This document shows, piece by piece, positions 26,608 to 34,681 of a stretch of 64,000 nt of DNA. Every line of letters starts with the position of its first letter. Position 1 is the first letter of the stretch. The stretch lies in the NCBI GenBank assembly GCA_040219275.1, contig JAVJSU010000058.1, forward strand, positions 1-64,000. Reading direction: 5' to 3'. Both the position numbers and the translations under genes were made by a program. Origin of the DNA: JAVJSU01 sp040219275. Lineage in GTDB: Bacteria > Chloroflexota > Anaerolineae > Aggregatilineales > Phototrophicaceae. The notes below the pieces were generated by a model, which made no database searches, was not told where the DNA came from, and saw only the letters and a program-made list of their open reading frames with translations.

Positions 26608-27804
26608 TCATGCCTTTAATGCAGAATTTATCTGCTCGATTGCATTATCATAGCCGGTAGGCACATAACCCAGTTCAAAGTTAATCCACCACAAATTATT
26701 TTTGCGATTGTGCAGTTCTTCAGGAAATTCACGGATTACGGCAACCATCTCTTTACTAGCGTATTGCAGTTCCTTATATAACTCGTCAAGGGTTGGATAC
26801 GCTTTTACAAGCGCGTTGATGCGTGCAGGCATATGTGTGTACGGATTAATCCGGCGCGGACCTTGCACATATGAACTCAGATATTCGGTATTATGACGTC
26901 GACTCAATATCAGATGGGCGATTGTCTCACGGATCGAAAATTCCGCGTTTTCCGCCTTCTTATCCGCATCTGATTCCGATAGATCTGCTAAAATTGCCGA
27001 CAATTTTGCATCATATTCCGCGAATGTTTCTTCAAATTGGGTTGCTAAGGCAGGGAAATTTTCCGCGACAGGTGGAATGGGGTATCCCTTAAGCGCTAGC
27101 GGGATGGTATTTTTTTCTGCACCACGATAGTAGGTGACATCAACCACATCTCCGGGTTTATATTGTCCGGTGATGTCGCTGATGGTTGTCTCACTATTTA
27201 ATGCCACGCCATCGACTGCAATGATCACATCATCACGCTGAATACCCGCCAGCGCCGCGCTGTAATCAGGCACCAATCCACCAACACGCACACCAGAACC
27301 CGCCGCAATATTCAGCTTCTGCGCCGTTTCTTCGTCAAGTTCGGTGGGGATAATCCCGATAATAATGCGATCTGTGATGTAGGCACGTTTTCCCGTTTCC
27401 AGCATGACCTGAAGCTCTCTTAAGGCAAGTTTCCAGAATTTTTGATAGCGTGCGACGACGGCATCATCTTCAAAACCGCTGTGTTTTAAGGTTACAGTGG
27501 TCGTCCCGTTGGCTTCCGCAAACTTAACCTTGAGTGTGGTGACCGGATGATCCGTGCCATCATCCCACGTTAAAATCAGCTTTTCATTTTCAACCACATC
27601 TTTGAACGTACCATGAGCATGTTCATTTTGGCTGATGATATAAAGCGCGAACCCACCTTTAACCGCACGCACTTCCCCATCTACGCCCAACCAATCGGAC
27701 GCGTTGTCTCGATTGGTAAACGATTCGTAAACTTGTTTAATCGGCGCGTGAATTTCTTGAACAAAGCTAACCGTATCTGTACTCGTCATTACCGGAGTTG
27801 CCAT
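26608..27804 (-). CDS. SRPBCC-PDZ-DinB three-domain protein
   Basis: 398 residues that combine three folds. Residues 8-145 form a SRPBCC/AHSA1 domain (VYESFTNRDNASDWLG, KLILTWDDGTDHPVTTL), a hydrophobic ligand cavity. Residues 155-235 form a PDZ domain (GVRVGGLVPDYSAALAGIQRDDVIIAVDG). Residues 245-398 form a DinB/YfiT-like four-helix bundle (IRETIAHLILSRRHNTEYL) that binds metal and thiols in relatives. No membrane anchor or protease domain is present. I cannot name a function. A terminator follows and a divergent PASTA protein lies upstream. Confidence 0.8.
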   Translation of the reverse strand: MATPVMTSTDTVSFVQEIHAPIKQVYESFTNRDNASDWLGVDGEVRAVKGGFALYIISQNEHAHGTFKDVVENEKLILTWDDGTDHPVTTLKVKFAEANGTTTVTLKHSGFEDDAVVARYQKFWKLALRELQVMLETGKRAYITDRIIIGIIPTELDEETAQKLNIAAGSGVRVGGLVPDYSAALAGIQRDDVIIAVDGVALNSETTISDITGQYKPGDVVDVTYYRGAEKNTIPLALKGYPIPPVAENFPALATQFEETFAEYDAKLSAILADLSESDADKKAENAEFSIRETIAHLILSRRHNTEYLSSYVQGPRRINPYTHMPARINALVKAYPTLDELYKELQYASKEMVAVIREFPEELHNRKNNLWWINFELGYVPTGYDNAIEQINSALKA

Positions 27805-28056
27805 ATTAGTACCCTCTCCCTAAAATTTATGCAATCTATTCATTTAACCGTTTTATCGGGTAAATTAAAATAAGTATAGTTAAATTTATTTAAACGGTCA
27901 ACTTTGGGAAATTTTTCTCAATGAATCACAACGTTTAGCAGGTCAACAGCACGATATAATAAAATCAACACATCAAAATGTGCAACATTACGCACCACTT
28001 AGCGGTTTGACTGCTGAGAGTGCTTTATCGTGCGGAATTTTGGGAGAAGCAGAGTT

Positions 28057-29148
28057 ATGTTTAAGCATGCAACATTATTTTTAAAGCTATTGGTCATCAT
28101 TATCACTGCCGTAACAGCAATCACGTTCACCATCGCACAGGATGAAACGGTCACCGTGCCAGATATTTCGGGTTTAACCGTGCCCGTCGCCGCGGCAGAA
28201 CTTAACCGCGCAGGCTTGCGTCTTGGTACAGAAACCGCCTTCGGTTGGACAGAAGCATCCGGCTTACCTGCCAACACGATTACTGAACAGTCGTTTGCCG
28301 CAGGTGAGAGTGTCCCCTTCGGTACAACAATAGACATCACCGTACTGCGCGCCAATAACGTCACGATGGTGTATGACGATAACGATGTCACGATGATTAA
28401 TCAAAGCGGTGGGACGATTGCTCTGGGTGCAATTGCGTTTAACTCAGTTGGCGGGAATTCAACGGCATCTTTTAGCGCCGCACGCTGGGGAGGGTCACTC
28501 AGTCCGAATAGTTGCGGTCAATTGTGGTCTGTTGGGCGCACCGGGTCAAAAGATGTAGATGGCTGTACAGAGTCTACCCTGTGGCTGACGACCAACGACA
28601 CCAATCAGCACTTCTGGACAGGCACAAATGGTGCGACTCAATTTAATGTCATCCAAAATGGCGTAGAGCGCGGTCTGTGTACGATAAGTGTACCGGGAAC
28701 CTGTAGTTTCTTTCTGGAAAGCAGTGGATCATTAGAAACGACCAGCTATCTGTATATCGCATATACTGACCAAAATAGCTGGACAATCTATAATAATTCT
28801 GAAAACCTATGGATGTCCTTGCGTGGAGTCTTTTTCAGCCCAACTGATGGTATCCAGGGTGGAGAGGTTTTAGCAGATTCTGTCTCGGCTAGCGACTTTC
28901 CAGACCGTGTGGTAGGTGATGTAACGCTACTTGCACCTAACCAATGTATTTTCCTGAAAGAAGAGGCTTCCGAAGCTACCGATCCACCCATTAGTTGTGA
29001 CACCGTTGCCAGCTATACGTTTCCAACGGGTACACCGCTGACCGACCTCACTACTCCACTCTATATCACCGCATCATCCGATGGTGAACAACGGAGTTGC
29101 CCGCCGTTCACCGAAGGACGGTTAACAGTCTGCATTTTGCCAGGCTAA
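28057..29148 (+). CDS. Secreted PASTA-domain protein
   Basis: About 363 residues from ATG 28057, which is preceded by GGGAGAAG. The N-terminus has a signal peptide or anchor (LLVIIITAVTAITFTIAQ). Residues 40-100 form one PASTA domain (TVPDISGLTVPVAAAELNRAGL, EQSFAAGESVPFGTTIDITV); PASTA domains bind peptidoglycan or beta-lactams in wall kinases and PBPs. The remaining 250 residues are a Cys-containing beta-rich exported domain repeated in part (WLTTNDTNQHFW and GTCSFFLESSGS) that I do not recognise. A perfect terminator follows the gene. Confidence 0.75.
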   Translation: MFKHATLFLKLLVIIITAVTAITFTIAQDETVTVPDISGLTVPVAAAELNRAGLRLGTETAFGWTEASGLPANTITEQSFAAGESVPFGTTIDITVLRANNVTMVYDDNDVTMINQSGGTIALGAIAFNSVGGNSTASFSAARWGGSLSPNSCGQLWSVGRTGSKDVDGCTESTLWLTTNDTNQHFWTGTNGATQFNVIQNGVERGLCTISVPGTCSFFLESSGSLETTSYLYIAYTDQNSWTIYNNSENLWMSLRGVFFSPTDGIQGGEVLADSVSASDFPDRVVGDVTLLAPNQCIFLKEEASEATDPPISCDTVASYTFPTGTPLTDLTTPLYITASSDGEQRSCPPFTEGRLTVCILPG

Positions 29149-29186
29149 AGACCAAGAAAATACGCGTTAAATCAGATCAATCAGAT

Positions 29187-29224
29187 AGGGTTGTGAATCT
29201 TATTCAGGGGTCACAACCCTTTTC
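29187..29224 (+). terminator. Terminator after the PASTA protein
   Basis: A perfect 10-bp stem AGGGTTGTGA (29187-29196) with TCACAACCCT (29211-29220), loop of 14, then TTTCATTT. It lies 39 bp beyond the stop of the PASTA gene. Confidence 0.82.
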
Positions 29225-29248
29225 ATTTCTAAATCAGTTGGCTGAAAT

Positions 29249-30274
29249 TTAATCACCTTCACCAGTTGCAATGGGTTGAGTCAAGGCAAGCACGGTAATG
29301 ACAGGCGAATGATCCGACCCGCCATTTTGCTGTTGGACATGCGATTCGACACTTTCAAATTGGTTGCTATGCCAGATGTAATCCAACCGTAAAAACGACG
29401 GAAGTGGTTCATATTTGTAATTCGGATAGGTATAACCAATGCCATCGCCAGCATGGAGAAAGCTATCTGTAAATTGGCTGGCAAGCAGATCATATTCGCC
29501 AAAGTTATCGGTCATATTAAAATCACCGGCCAGAATAAGCGGGAGTTCCTCGGCAAAAGTCCGTTCTGCAATATCCTCCAACACCACATGATGCGATTCG
29601 TCATTATAGCCACTTTCCCACCCAAGCGGGGGCCACGGATGCGTGTTATAGATGACAATGATCTGCTCGTTGAAAGTAACTTCCACTCGCTGATGCCCTA
29701 GCGTAAACGGCACTTCAGGATATTCCCAATATTCATCAGCCTCAATCGGAAACCGGCTCAGTATCCCCTGCCCCTTATACGGAACTGGCTGTGCATGCAA
29801 TGCCTGATAAGGATATTCGTCTTCGAGATCAACAAGCACGGATGCGCCTGCTAAACTCAACTCTTGCAGGGCGACAACATCGGCATCAGCTATAAGAATC
29901 GCCTCAACGAGACCTTCGGAAGTCATTTTCGTGTTAAAGGTCATCACCGTTAAGCGTGGCGCATCAGAGTCTACCTCCGGCGAACGGGGCAAAAAGCCCG
30001 GCACATAAGTGACCGCGAATGCCATCACAACAATCAGCATCACCAGCGCCAATCGCCGCGCCCGTAAGACCATCACGAGAAGAAAAACGGGGACGGCAAA
30101 CCACAGACCAAGTTCAAACAGGGTCTTCGCCAGTTCAATGGCAGATGTATCCGGCGTAACGGTCAGATTAAACACGAAGCCACCCAACATCAAAAGCGCG
30201 TATATACCGCAGATGCCGAGAATGATATTTCGGATGAATTTCAATAAGGTTGACAATAGAATCTCTCTCTCCAA
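29249..30274 (-). CDS. Membrane-anchored endonuclease/exonuclease/phosphatase-family protein
   Basis: 341 residues. Three TM helices fill residues 10-90, after which an EEP catalytic domain follows: MTFNTKMTSEG (Asn), VVALQEL (catalytic Glu), YNTHPWPP (His), AGDFNMTD (Asp and Asn) and GGSDHSPV (terminal Asp-His). All metal and catalytic residues are present. The YafD-like layout suggests hydrolysis of a phosphodiester on the outer side of the membrane, for example in lipids or extracellular nucleic acid. Substrate cannot be told from sequence. Confidence 0.87.
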   Translation of the reverse strand: MEREILLSTLLKFIRNIILGICGIYALLMLGGFVFNLTVTPDTSAIELAKTLFELGLWFAVPVFLLVMVLRARRLALVMLIVVMAFAVTYVPGFLPRSPEVDSDAPRLTVMTFNTKMTSEGLVEAILIADADVVALQELSLAGASVLVDLEDEYPYQALHAQPVPYKGQGILSRFPIEADEYWEYPEVPFTLGHQRVEVTFNEQIIVIYNTHPWPPLGWESGYNDESHHVVLEDIAERTFAEELPLILAGDFNMTDNFGEYDLLASQFTDSFLHAGDGIGYTYPNYKYEPLPSFLRLDYIWHSNQFESVESHVQQQNGGSDHSPVITVLALTQPIATGEGD

Positions 30275-30511
30275 ACATAATCAGTAAAGTTATTTTCGAT
30301 GCTCGCCAATTATAACTGCAATACAATAGAAAATTGGGCATTCAGTGTGCAGTGATTTTGACAATGTGCTAATTTACCTCATCTAACCCAAACATCAATC
30401 ATCCTAAGGACGTGTTCGCGTATGGGTCACATGGCTATTTATTCTCCATAACTTGCCAAATTAGCACATTTGATCTACAATGAATTCGTTGGTGAAAGTG
30501 AGAAAAAACTC

Positions 30512-30784
30512 ATGGCACACATTAAATTTACACCCAATTTGAAACGCTTTTTTCCTGATTTGAAGACAATTGAAGTTGAGGGTGACACAGTTGCCGACAT
30601 TATCACGGCGATTGAGGCACGCTGGCACGGTTTAGCGGATTACATCGTTGATGAGAACGGCAGTATGCGAAAACACGTCAATATTTTCGTCGATGATGAA
30701 TTATTACAGGACAAAATCACCTTATCAGACGCGGTAACTGCAAAAACACACATCTACATTATGCAAGCACTTTCAGGGGGATAA
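30512..30784 (+). CDS. MoaD/ThiS-like beta-grasp protein with GG tail
   Basis: 90 residues from ATG 30512. The ubiquitin-like fold is indicated by FTPNLKRFF, a central IEAR helix, HVNIFVDDE and the C-terminal ALSGG, the di-glycine end that E1-like enzymes adenylate in sulfur carriers. No MoeB/ThiF, MoaE or thiazole synthase gene is near. It is followed 4 bp later by a beta-propeller gene, a pairing that suggests a shared role. It may be a sulfur carrier or a protein modifier. Confidence 0.8.
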   Translation: MAHIKFTPNLKRFFPDLKTIEVEGDTVADIITAIEARWHGLADYIVDENGSMRKHVNIFVDDELLQDKITLSDAVTAKTHIYIMQALSGG

Positions 30785-30788
30785 ATCC

Positions 30789-31856
30789 ATGCCAATATTA
30801 TTAGGCACACGTAAGGGACTGTTGATTACCGATGAAAACGGGGCGATCATCAGCGAACATTTCGCCGGAGTTGCCATCTCTCATGCCACATACGATCCGC
30901 GCACCAAGTTGTTATGGTGCTGTCTGGATCATGGTCATTGGGGAACAAAACTCCACTGCTCCGCTGATATGGGCAAAACATGGTCAGAAATTCCCGCGCC
31001 AAAATACCCTGAAGGCAGTACACGTCCTGATGATGGTGAACCGGCTTCCAACAGTTATATGTGGATCGTCCAACCCGGCGGCAACGACCAGCCAAATCGC
31101 CTTTATATTGGCACCGAACCCGGTGCATTATTCCAGAGTGACAACAATGGCGAAACCTTTGAAATCGTAGAGTCGCTATGGAATCAGCCTTCGCGCAATC
31201 ATTGGATGGGCGGCGGACGCGATCATGGGGGCGTATGTTCCATCGTCGTTGATCCGCGTGATAGCCAGCACGTTTACGCGGGAATCAGCGTGGGTGGGGT
31301 GTACGAAACCACCGATGACGGCGCAACGTGGAACGCCAGAAATAAAGGTCTTTATGCGGATTATCTACCCGATCCGTATGCAGAATTCGGGCATGATCCC
31401 CATTTTATGCTCGCCAGTCCGTCAAACCCTGATGTATTGTGGCAACAAAATCATTGCGGGGTATTCCGTAGTACGGATCGCGGGCAAACGTGGAATAATC
31501 TTTCTCAGGAAGGCGGTCCAGTTTATTTTGGATTCGCGCTGGCGGTAGATGCAAAAGACGAGAACGTCGCTTGGGTGATTCCGGCGATTAGCGCAGAATA
31601 TCGCGTGCCGGTGGATCGGGCGTTGTGCGTTTGCCGCACAGACGATGGCGGGAAAACGTGGCAGGATTTCCGTGCCGGATTGCCGCAAAGCGAATGCTAC
31701 GACATTGTTTTCCGTCACGCGCTGGACATTCACGGCGATACACTTGTGTTTGGAACGACAGCCGGAAACGTCTACATTTCGCATGATCGGGGCGAATCGT
31801 GGACGGGTCTGGCACATAATCTAGCGGTTGTGTATTCGGTGCGCTTTATGCCGTAA
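30789..31856 (+). CDS. BNR/sortilin-like beta-propeller protein
   Basis: 355 residues without signal peptide. Repeated Asp-box motifs (S-x-D-x-G-x-T-W/F) mark the blades: SADMGKTWSE, SDNNGETFEI, TDDGATWNA, STDRGQTWNN, TDDGGKTWQD and SHDRGESWTG. These are found in sialidase-like and VPS10/YCF48-type propellers; no sialidase Arg triad or catalytic motif is evident, so it is more likely a binding scaffold. It is translated directly after the MoaD/ThiS-like gene and ends next to a REP-like hairpin. Confidence 0.82.
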   Translation: MPILLGTRKGLLITDENGAIISEHFAGVAISHATYDPRTKLLWCCLDHGHWGTKLHCSADMGKTWSEIPAPKYPEGSTRPDDGEPASNSYMWIVQPGGNDQPNRLYIGTEPGALFQSDNNGETFEIVESLWNQPSRNHWMGGGRDHGGVCSIVVDPRDSQHVYAGISVGGVYETTDDGATWNARNKGLYADYLPDPYAEFGHDPHFMLASPSNPDVLWQQNHCGVFRSTDRGQTWNNLSQEGGPVYFGFALAVDAKDENVAWVIPAISAEYRVPVDRALCVCRTDDGGKTWQDFRAGLPQSECYDIVFRHALDIHGDTLVFGTTAGNVYISHDRGESWTGLAHNLAVVYSVRFMP

Positions 31857-31884
31857 GTTTTGCGATGCTTCAAAATAACAAAAT

Positions 31885-31904
31885 GGGCGCAAGATTTTGC
31901 GCCC
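31885..31904. repeat. REP-like palindrome between convergent genes
   Basis: GGGCGCAA-GATT-TTGCGCCC is a perfect 8-bp stem with 4-nt loop, flanked by CTAC. There is no clear T-run. Read on the minus strand it begins GTAGGGGCGC, the same opening as the hairpin at 39145-39172. Confidence 0.6.
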
Positions 31905-31915
31905 CTACTACCTAG

Positions 31916-32593
31916 CTAAGCTGACTCTTGTGCGTAATGCAAGGCACGGAAACGGGCGGATTCCAGATGATTGAGCAACGTGGCATTCAGGCGCTCCGGT
32001 GAGCGATCCATAATCGAGGCGAAAATCTGCTCATGCTCGAAGTGCATCGCCTGAAAATCCCTCGTACCATAATGCGGGATGATCGAAACCATCTGCACAT
32101 GCACATTCAATTGCTTGAACATATCCAGCATACGCGGCGGACCACCCACTGCCACCAGACGCTCATGGAATTGGCGGTCTAAATCCACATACGGATGGAC
32201 AATTCCCTGCCAATTTCCCTCGCAAGCCTCCACCAGATCATTCATTTGCTGGCGAATCGCGTCAAAAAAGGCGTAATCTTCCGGCGATAAATACTTAAAC
32301 AAACACAACGCCACATACAGCTCAAACGAACTGCGGATTTTATAGTTTTCCTCTAATTTGCTGGCGCTGGTCTCTGCGATGAAAGTGCCACGACGGGCAT
32401 GAATGGTCACCATGCCTTCAAGTTCAAGGCGTTTTAGCGCGGTTTTGAGGGGTGTACGGCTCACGTTAAGGCTGGTTTCCAATTCTGTTAAATGCAGGCG
32501 TTGCCCCGGTTCAAAATCCCCGCTGATAATCAAACGCCTCAAAATATCGTAGACAGCATCACTGAGATTAGGGGTATCGATTGGGTTAAGCAT
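31916..32593 (-). CDS. GntR-family regulator with FCD domain
   Basis: 225 residues from ATG 32593; a TTG at 32626 would lengthen it by 11. N-terminal winged helix (VSRTPLKTALKRLELEGMV) and C-terminal FCD ligand domain (RSSFELYVALCLF, DRQFHERLVAVGG, HFEHEQIF). It is divergent from the 15-gene sugar-catabolism operon starting at 32951, so it is the obvious regulator of that operon. A perfect 18-bp palindrome at 32728-32745 is the best candidate operator. The inducer may be the sugar or an acidic product. Confidence 0.9.
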   Translation of the reverse strand: MLNPIDTPNLSDAVYDILRRLIISGDFEPGQRLHLTELETSLNVSRTPLKTALKRLELEGMVTIHARRGTFIAETSASKLEENYKIRSSFELYVALCLFKYLSPEDYAFFDAIRQQMNDLVEACEGNWQGIVHPYVDLDRQFHERLVAVGGPPRMLDMFKQLNVHVQMVSIIPHYGTRDFQAMHFEHEQIFASIMDRSPERLNATLLNHLESARFRALHYAQESA

Positions 32594-32950
32594 TACAGAA
32601 TTATCCAAAGACGGGTTACCGATCAATCATTAACAACCAGCTATTAAGTATAGGGCATTGAATATCACATCTCAAGGCAAATATACAATAAACGCACATT
32701 ATGCGTATTGTAGCGCAAAATACGCGTAAACTGAAATTTCAGTTTGGAGAAGATTCCGTGCATATTTGCCAACTTATGCCCAATTCATCTGTGAAAAGCA
32801 TCACTTATTTGACAAACCTTCTGAAAATGAGTAATTTAACCTGAAATCTAAAATTTCACTTATTTTACTTTATATTGGATATTCTTTTGAATTCATTTGT
32901 ATTTCCTCCTTCTCTTCATATGCACTCACCACCGAACAGGCAATTCACTT
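32594..32950. promoter_or_regulatory. Divergent control region of the sugar operon
   Basis: 357 bp between the GntR gene and the thiolase-like gene. It is AT-rich and contains an inverted repeat GCGTATT (32703-32709) / AATACGC (32719-32725), a perfect 18-bp palindrome (32728-32745), and looser copies of CTGAAAT further right (CTGAAATC near 32841, AATTTCAC near 32852). No coding frame is supportable. Promoters for both directions must lie here, though I cannot place them with confidence. Confidence 0.5.
32728..32745. promoter_or_regulatory. 18-bp perfect palindrome, candidate operator
   Basis: AAACTGAAATTTCAGTTT is its own reverse complement over 18 bp. It lies 135 bp upstream of the GntR start and 205 bp upstream of the thiolase-like start. 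It does not match the common FCD consensus, so either this regulator has a different site or another factor binds here. Confidence 0.5.
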
Positions 32951-34150
32951 ATGCGTGATTTGCCTGTGGTGGCGGGTGTGGGTGCAACCACGATTTCATC
33001 GGACCGTAAGGACAGCAATCTGCGTGATCTCATGACGGAAGCCGTTTTGAGTTGCATGGCAGATGCCGGACTTGATACCCTTAAAGCGGTTCAGCATGGC
33101 ATCACCAGTTACGAAAGCGATCACTTCAATTTACAGATGACACTCGGCGCGATTTTGCACGATACTATCGGCATGATCCCTACCCCGAATGTGCGTGTAG
33201 AAGGTGGCGGTGCAACCGGCGCGCTGGCTATGCGTACCGCTTGGGCGTATCTACAAAGTGGCTTATGTGAGTCCGTACTGGTTTATGGCTGTGAGAAAAA
33301 TGGACGCGGTGTGTCGTCACAAACTGCCAATCAACTGTTTGCGCTTTCTGCTGATGTTGATTGGGAGATGATGGTCGGCGGCACGTACACCGGATTTTAT
33401 GCCGCGATGATGCGCGCCCATATGGACAAATATGGCACGAAAGAGGAGCACTTCGCGCATGTTGCCGTCCGTAATCGCAAAAATGCCGGCTATAATCCCC
33501 TCGCGCAAAAACCAATGGACATTACGATTGACGATGTGCTCGGATCGCGTCCGGTGGCTGAACCCTATAAGCTCTACGATTGCAGTTTATTGAGTGATGG
33601 CGCGGCATGTGTTCTGCTGGCAACCGAAGCATGGGCAAAACAACACAGCCCGAAATTTTTGAACCGTCCGCCCGTGTATTATTCCGCGACAGGCTGTGGC
33701 ACAGATACTATGCGCCTCGGAGATCGCTACCCGAACATGACCAATTTCCGCGCAAAACGCCACGCCTCCCAGCAAGCCTATCGCATGGCAGGCATTACCG
33801 ATCCGGTTCAGCAAATTGATGTTGCCGAACTCTATGACAGTTATAGCGGGGTCGAGATTCAAGCGGTGGAAGATTTGGGCTTCGTGGCGGAAGGTTATGG
33901 CGGTAAAGCCATCGCAGACGGTCAATTTGACCTCGACGGGCAACTCCCTGTGAATACCAGTGGTGGTTTGTTGGGGCGTGGTGCTCCAGTGGGTGCGACG
34001 GGTATTTTACAGGCGATAGAAGTCGTCCAGCAATTATGGGGCGAAGTCGACGAGCGTCGTCAGGTAAAGAACGCGAAACGTGGCTTAACCGATACCCACG
34101 CCGGGATCGCCAGTATTAGCGTGGTCAACATTTTCGAGCGGCGGGATTGA
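32951..34150 (+). CDS. Thiolase-superfamily protein without catalytic Cys
   Basis: 399 residues from ATG 32951. The thiolase fold is clear (VEGGGATGALAMRTAWAYLQSG, SDGAACVLL, PVNTSGGLLGRGAPVGATG). The nucleophile position of the usual CASG box is Gly87 (GGATG), and the His of the GHP box is replaced (GAP, Ala345), so normal Claisen chemistry is unlikely. Tyr residues flank the site (YDSYSG, 295-300). Thiolase-like proteins with this change and a DUF35 partner include the steroid side-chain retro-aldolase Ltp2. The next gene is a DUF35 protein, so I infer a two-subunit C-C lyase or a CoA-binding scaffold. First gene of the sugar operon. Confidence 0.82.
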   Translation: MRDLPVVAGVGATTISSDRKDSNLRDLMTEAVLSCMADAGLDTLKAVQHGITSYESDHFNLQMTLGAILHDTIGMIPTPNVRVEGGGATGALAMRTAWAYLQSGLCESVLVYGCEKNGRGVSSQTANQLFALSADVDWEMMVGGTYTGFYAAMMRAHMDKYGTKEEHFAHVAVRNRKNAGYNPLAQKPMDITIDDVLGSRPVAEPYKLYDCSLLSDGAACVLLATEAWAKQHSPKFLNRPPVYYSATGCGTDTMRLGDRYPNMTNFRAKRHASQQAYRMAGITDPVQQIDVAELYDSYSGVEIQAVEDLGFVAEGYGGKAIADGQFDLDGQLPVNTSGGLLGRGAPVGATGILQAIEVVQQLWGEVDERRQVKNAKRGLTDTHAGIASISVVNIFERRD

Positions 34151-34156
34151 GCAATA

Positions 34157-34681
34157 ATGACGGATAAAGTAACCGCTCAACTCGACATTCAAAACATCGC
34201 CTCGAATGGGAATACTGATGTCTGGTCGGATTTCCGGCAGATTGAACGCCTCACGCTGGAAATGACGCAAACTTATACCTATAGTCTGGGTAAATATTCG
34301 CGCTTTTTCATTGAGCTAGAAAACAACCGTTTTATGGCGACGCGCTGTGCAGATTGTGGCAAAGTCTACGCACCACCGCGCCCGCTCTGCCCTGATTGCA
34401 TGAAGATTAGCGAATGGGTTGAACTTTCCGGTGAAGGCACACTCCAAACATACTCGGTGCTCCACTTTGCACCCAACACCAACGCCGATGTCCGCGCCTT
34501 ACAAACGCCCTACGTGCTAGGATATGTTTTGCTGGATGGGGCATCCACCCTGTTTCCACATTTAGTCAAAATCGCGCCGGAGGATGCAAAAATCGGAATG
34601 CGCGTTAAAGTTGTTTATACACAACACCCTGTTCAACATCCGATTCACTTAATGGCATTCGAACCACTGGAAAACGCATGA
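34157..34681 (+). CDS. DUF35 zinc-ribbon/OB-fold partner of the thiolase homologue
   Basis: 174 residues as read from ATG 34157; an internal ATG at 34262 (MTQTYTYSLG) gives the usual length of about 139, so the first 35 residues are uncertain. Zinc ribbon Cys-x2-Cys...Cys-x2-Cys (CADCGK, CPDCMK) is followed by an OB fold (GTLQTYSVLH, VLLDGASTLFPHLV, IGMRVKVVY). DUF35 proteins form complexes with thiolase-like enzymes and help hold acyl-CoA. It is 6 bp after the thiolase homologue, and its stop overlaps the DhaK start by ATGA. Confidence 0.88.
   Translation: MTDKVTAQLDIQNIASNGNTDVWSDFRQIERLTLEMTQTYTYSLGKYSRFFIELENNRFMATRCADCGKVYAPPRPLCPDCMKISEWVELSGEGTLQTYSVLHFAPNTNADVRALQTPYVLGYVLLDGASTLFPHLVKIAPEDAKIGMRVKVVYTQHPVQHPIHLMAFEPLENA

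Noticed and set aside
27840..27905. TTAACCGTTT / AAACGGTCAA inverted sequences between the SRPBCC fusion and PASTA genes
   Set aside because: Arms are 40 bp apart and imperfect; no regulator gene is adjacent to support an operator.
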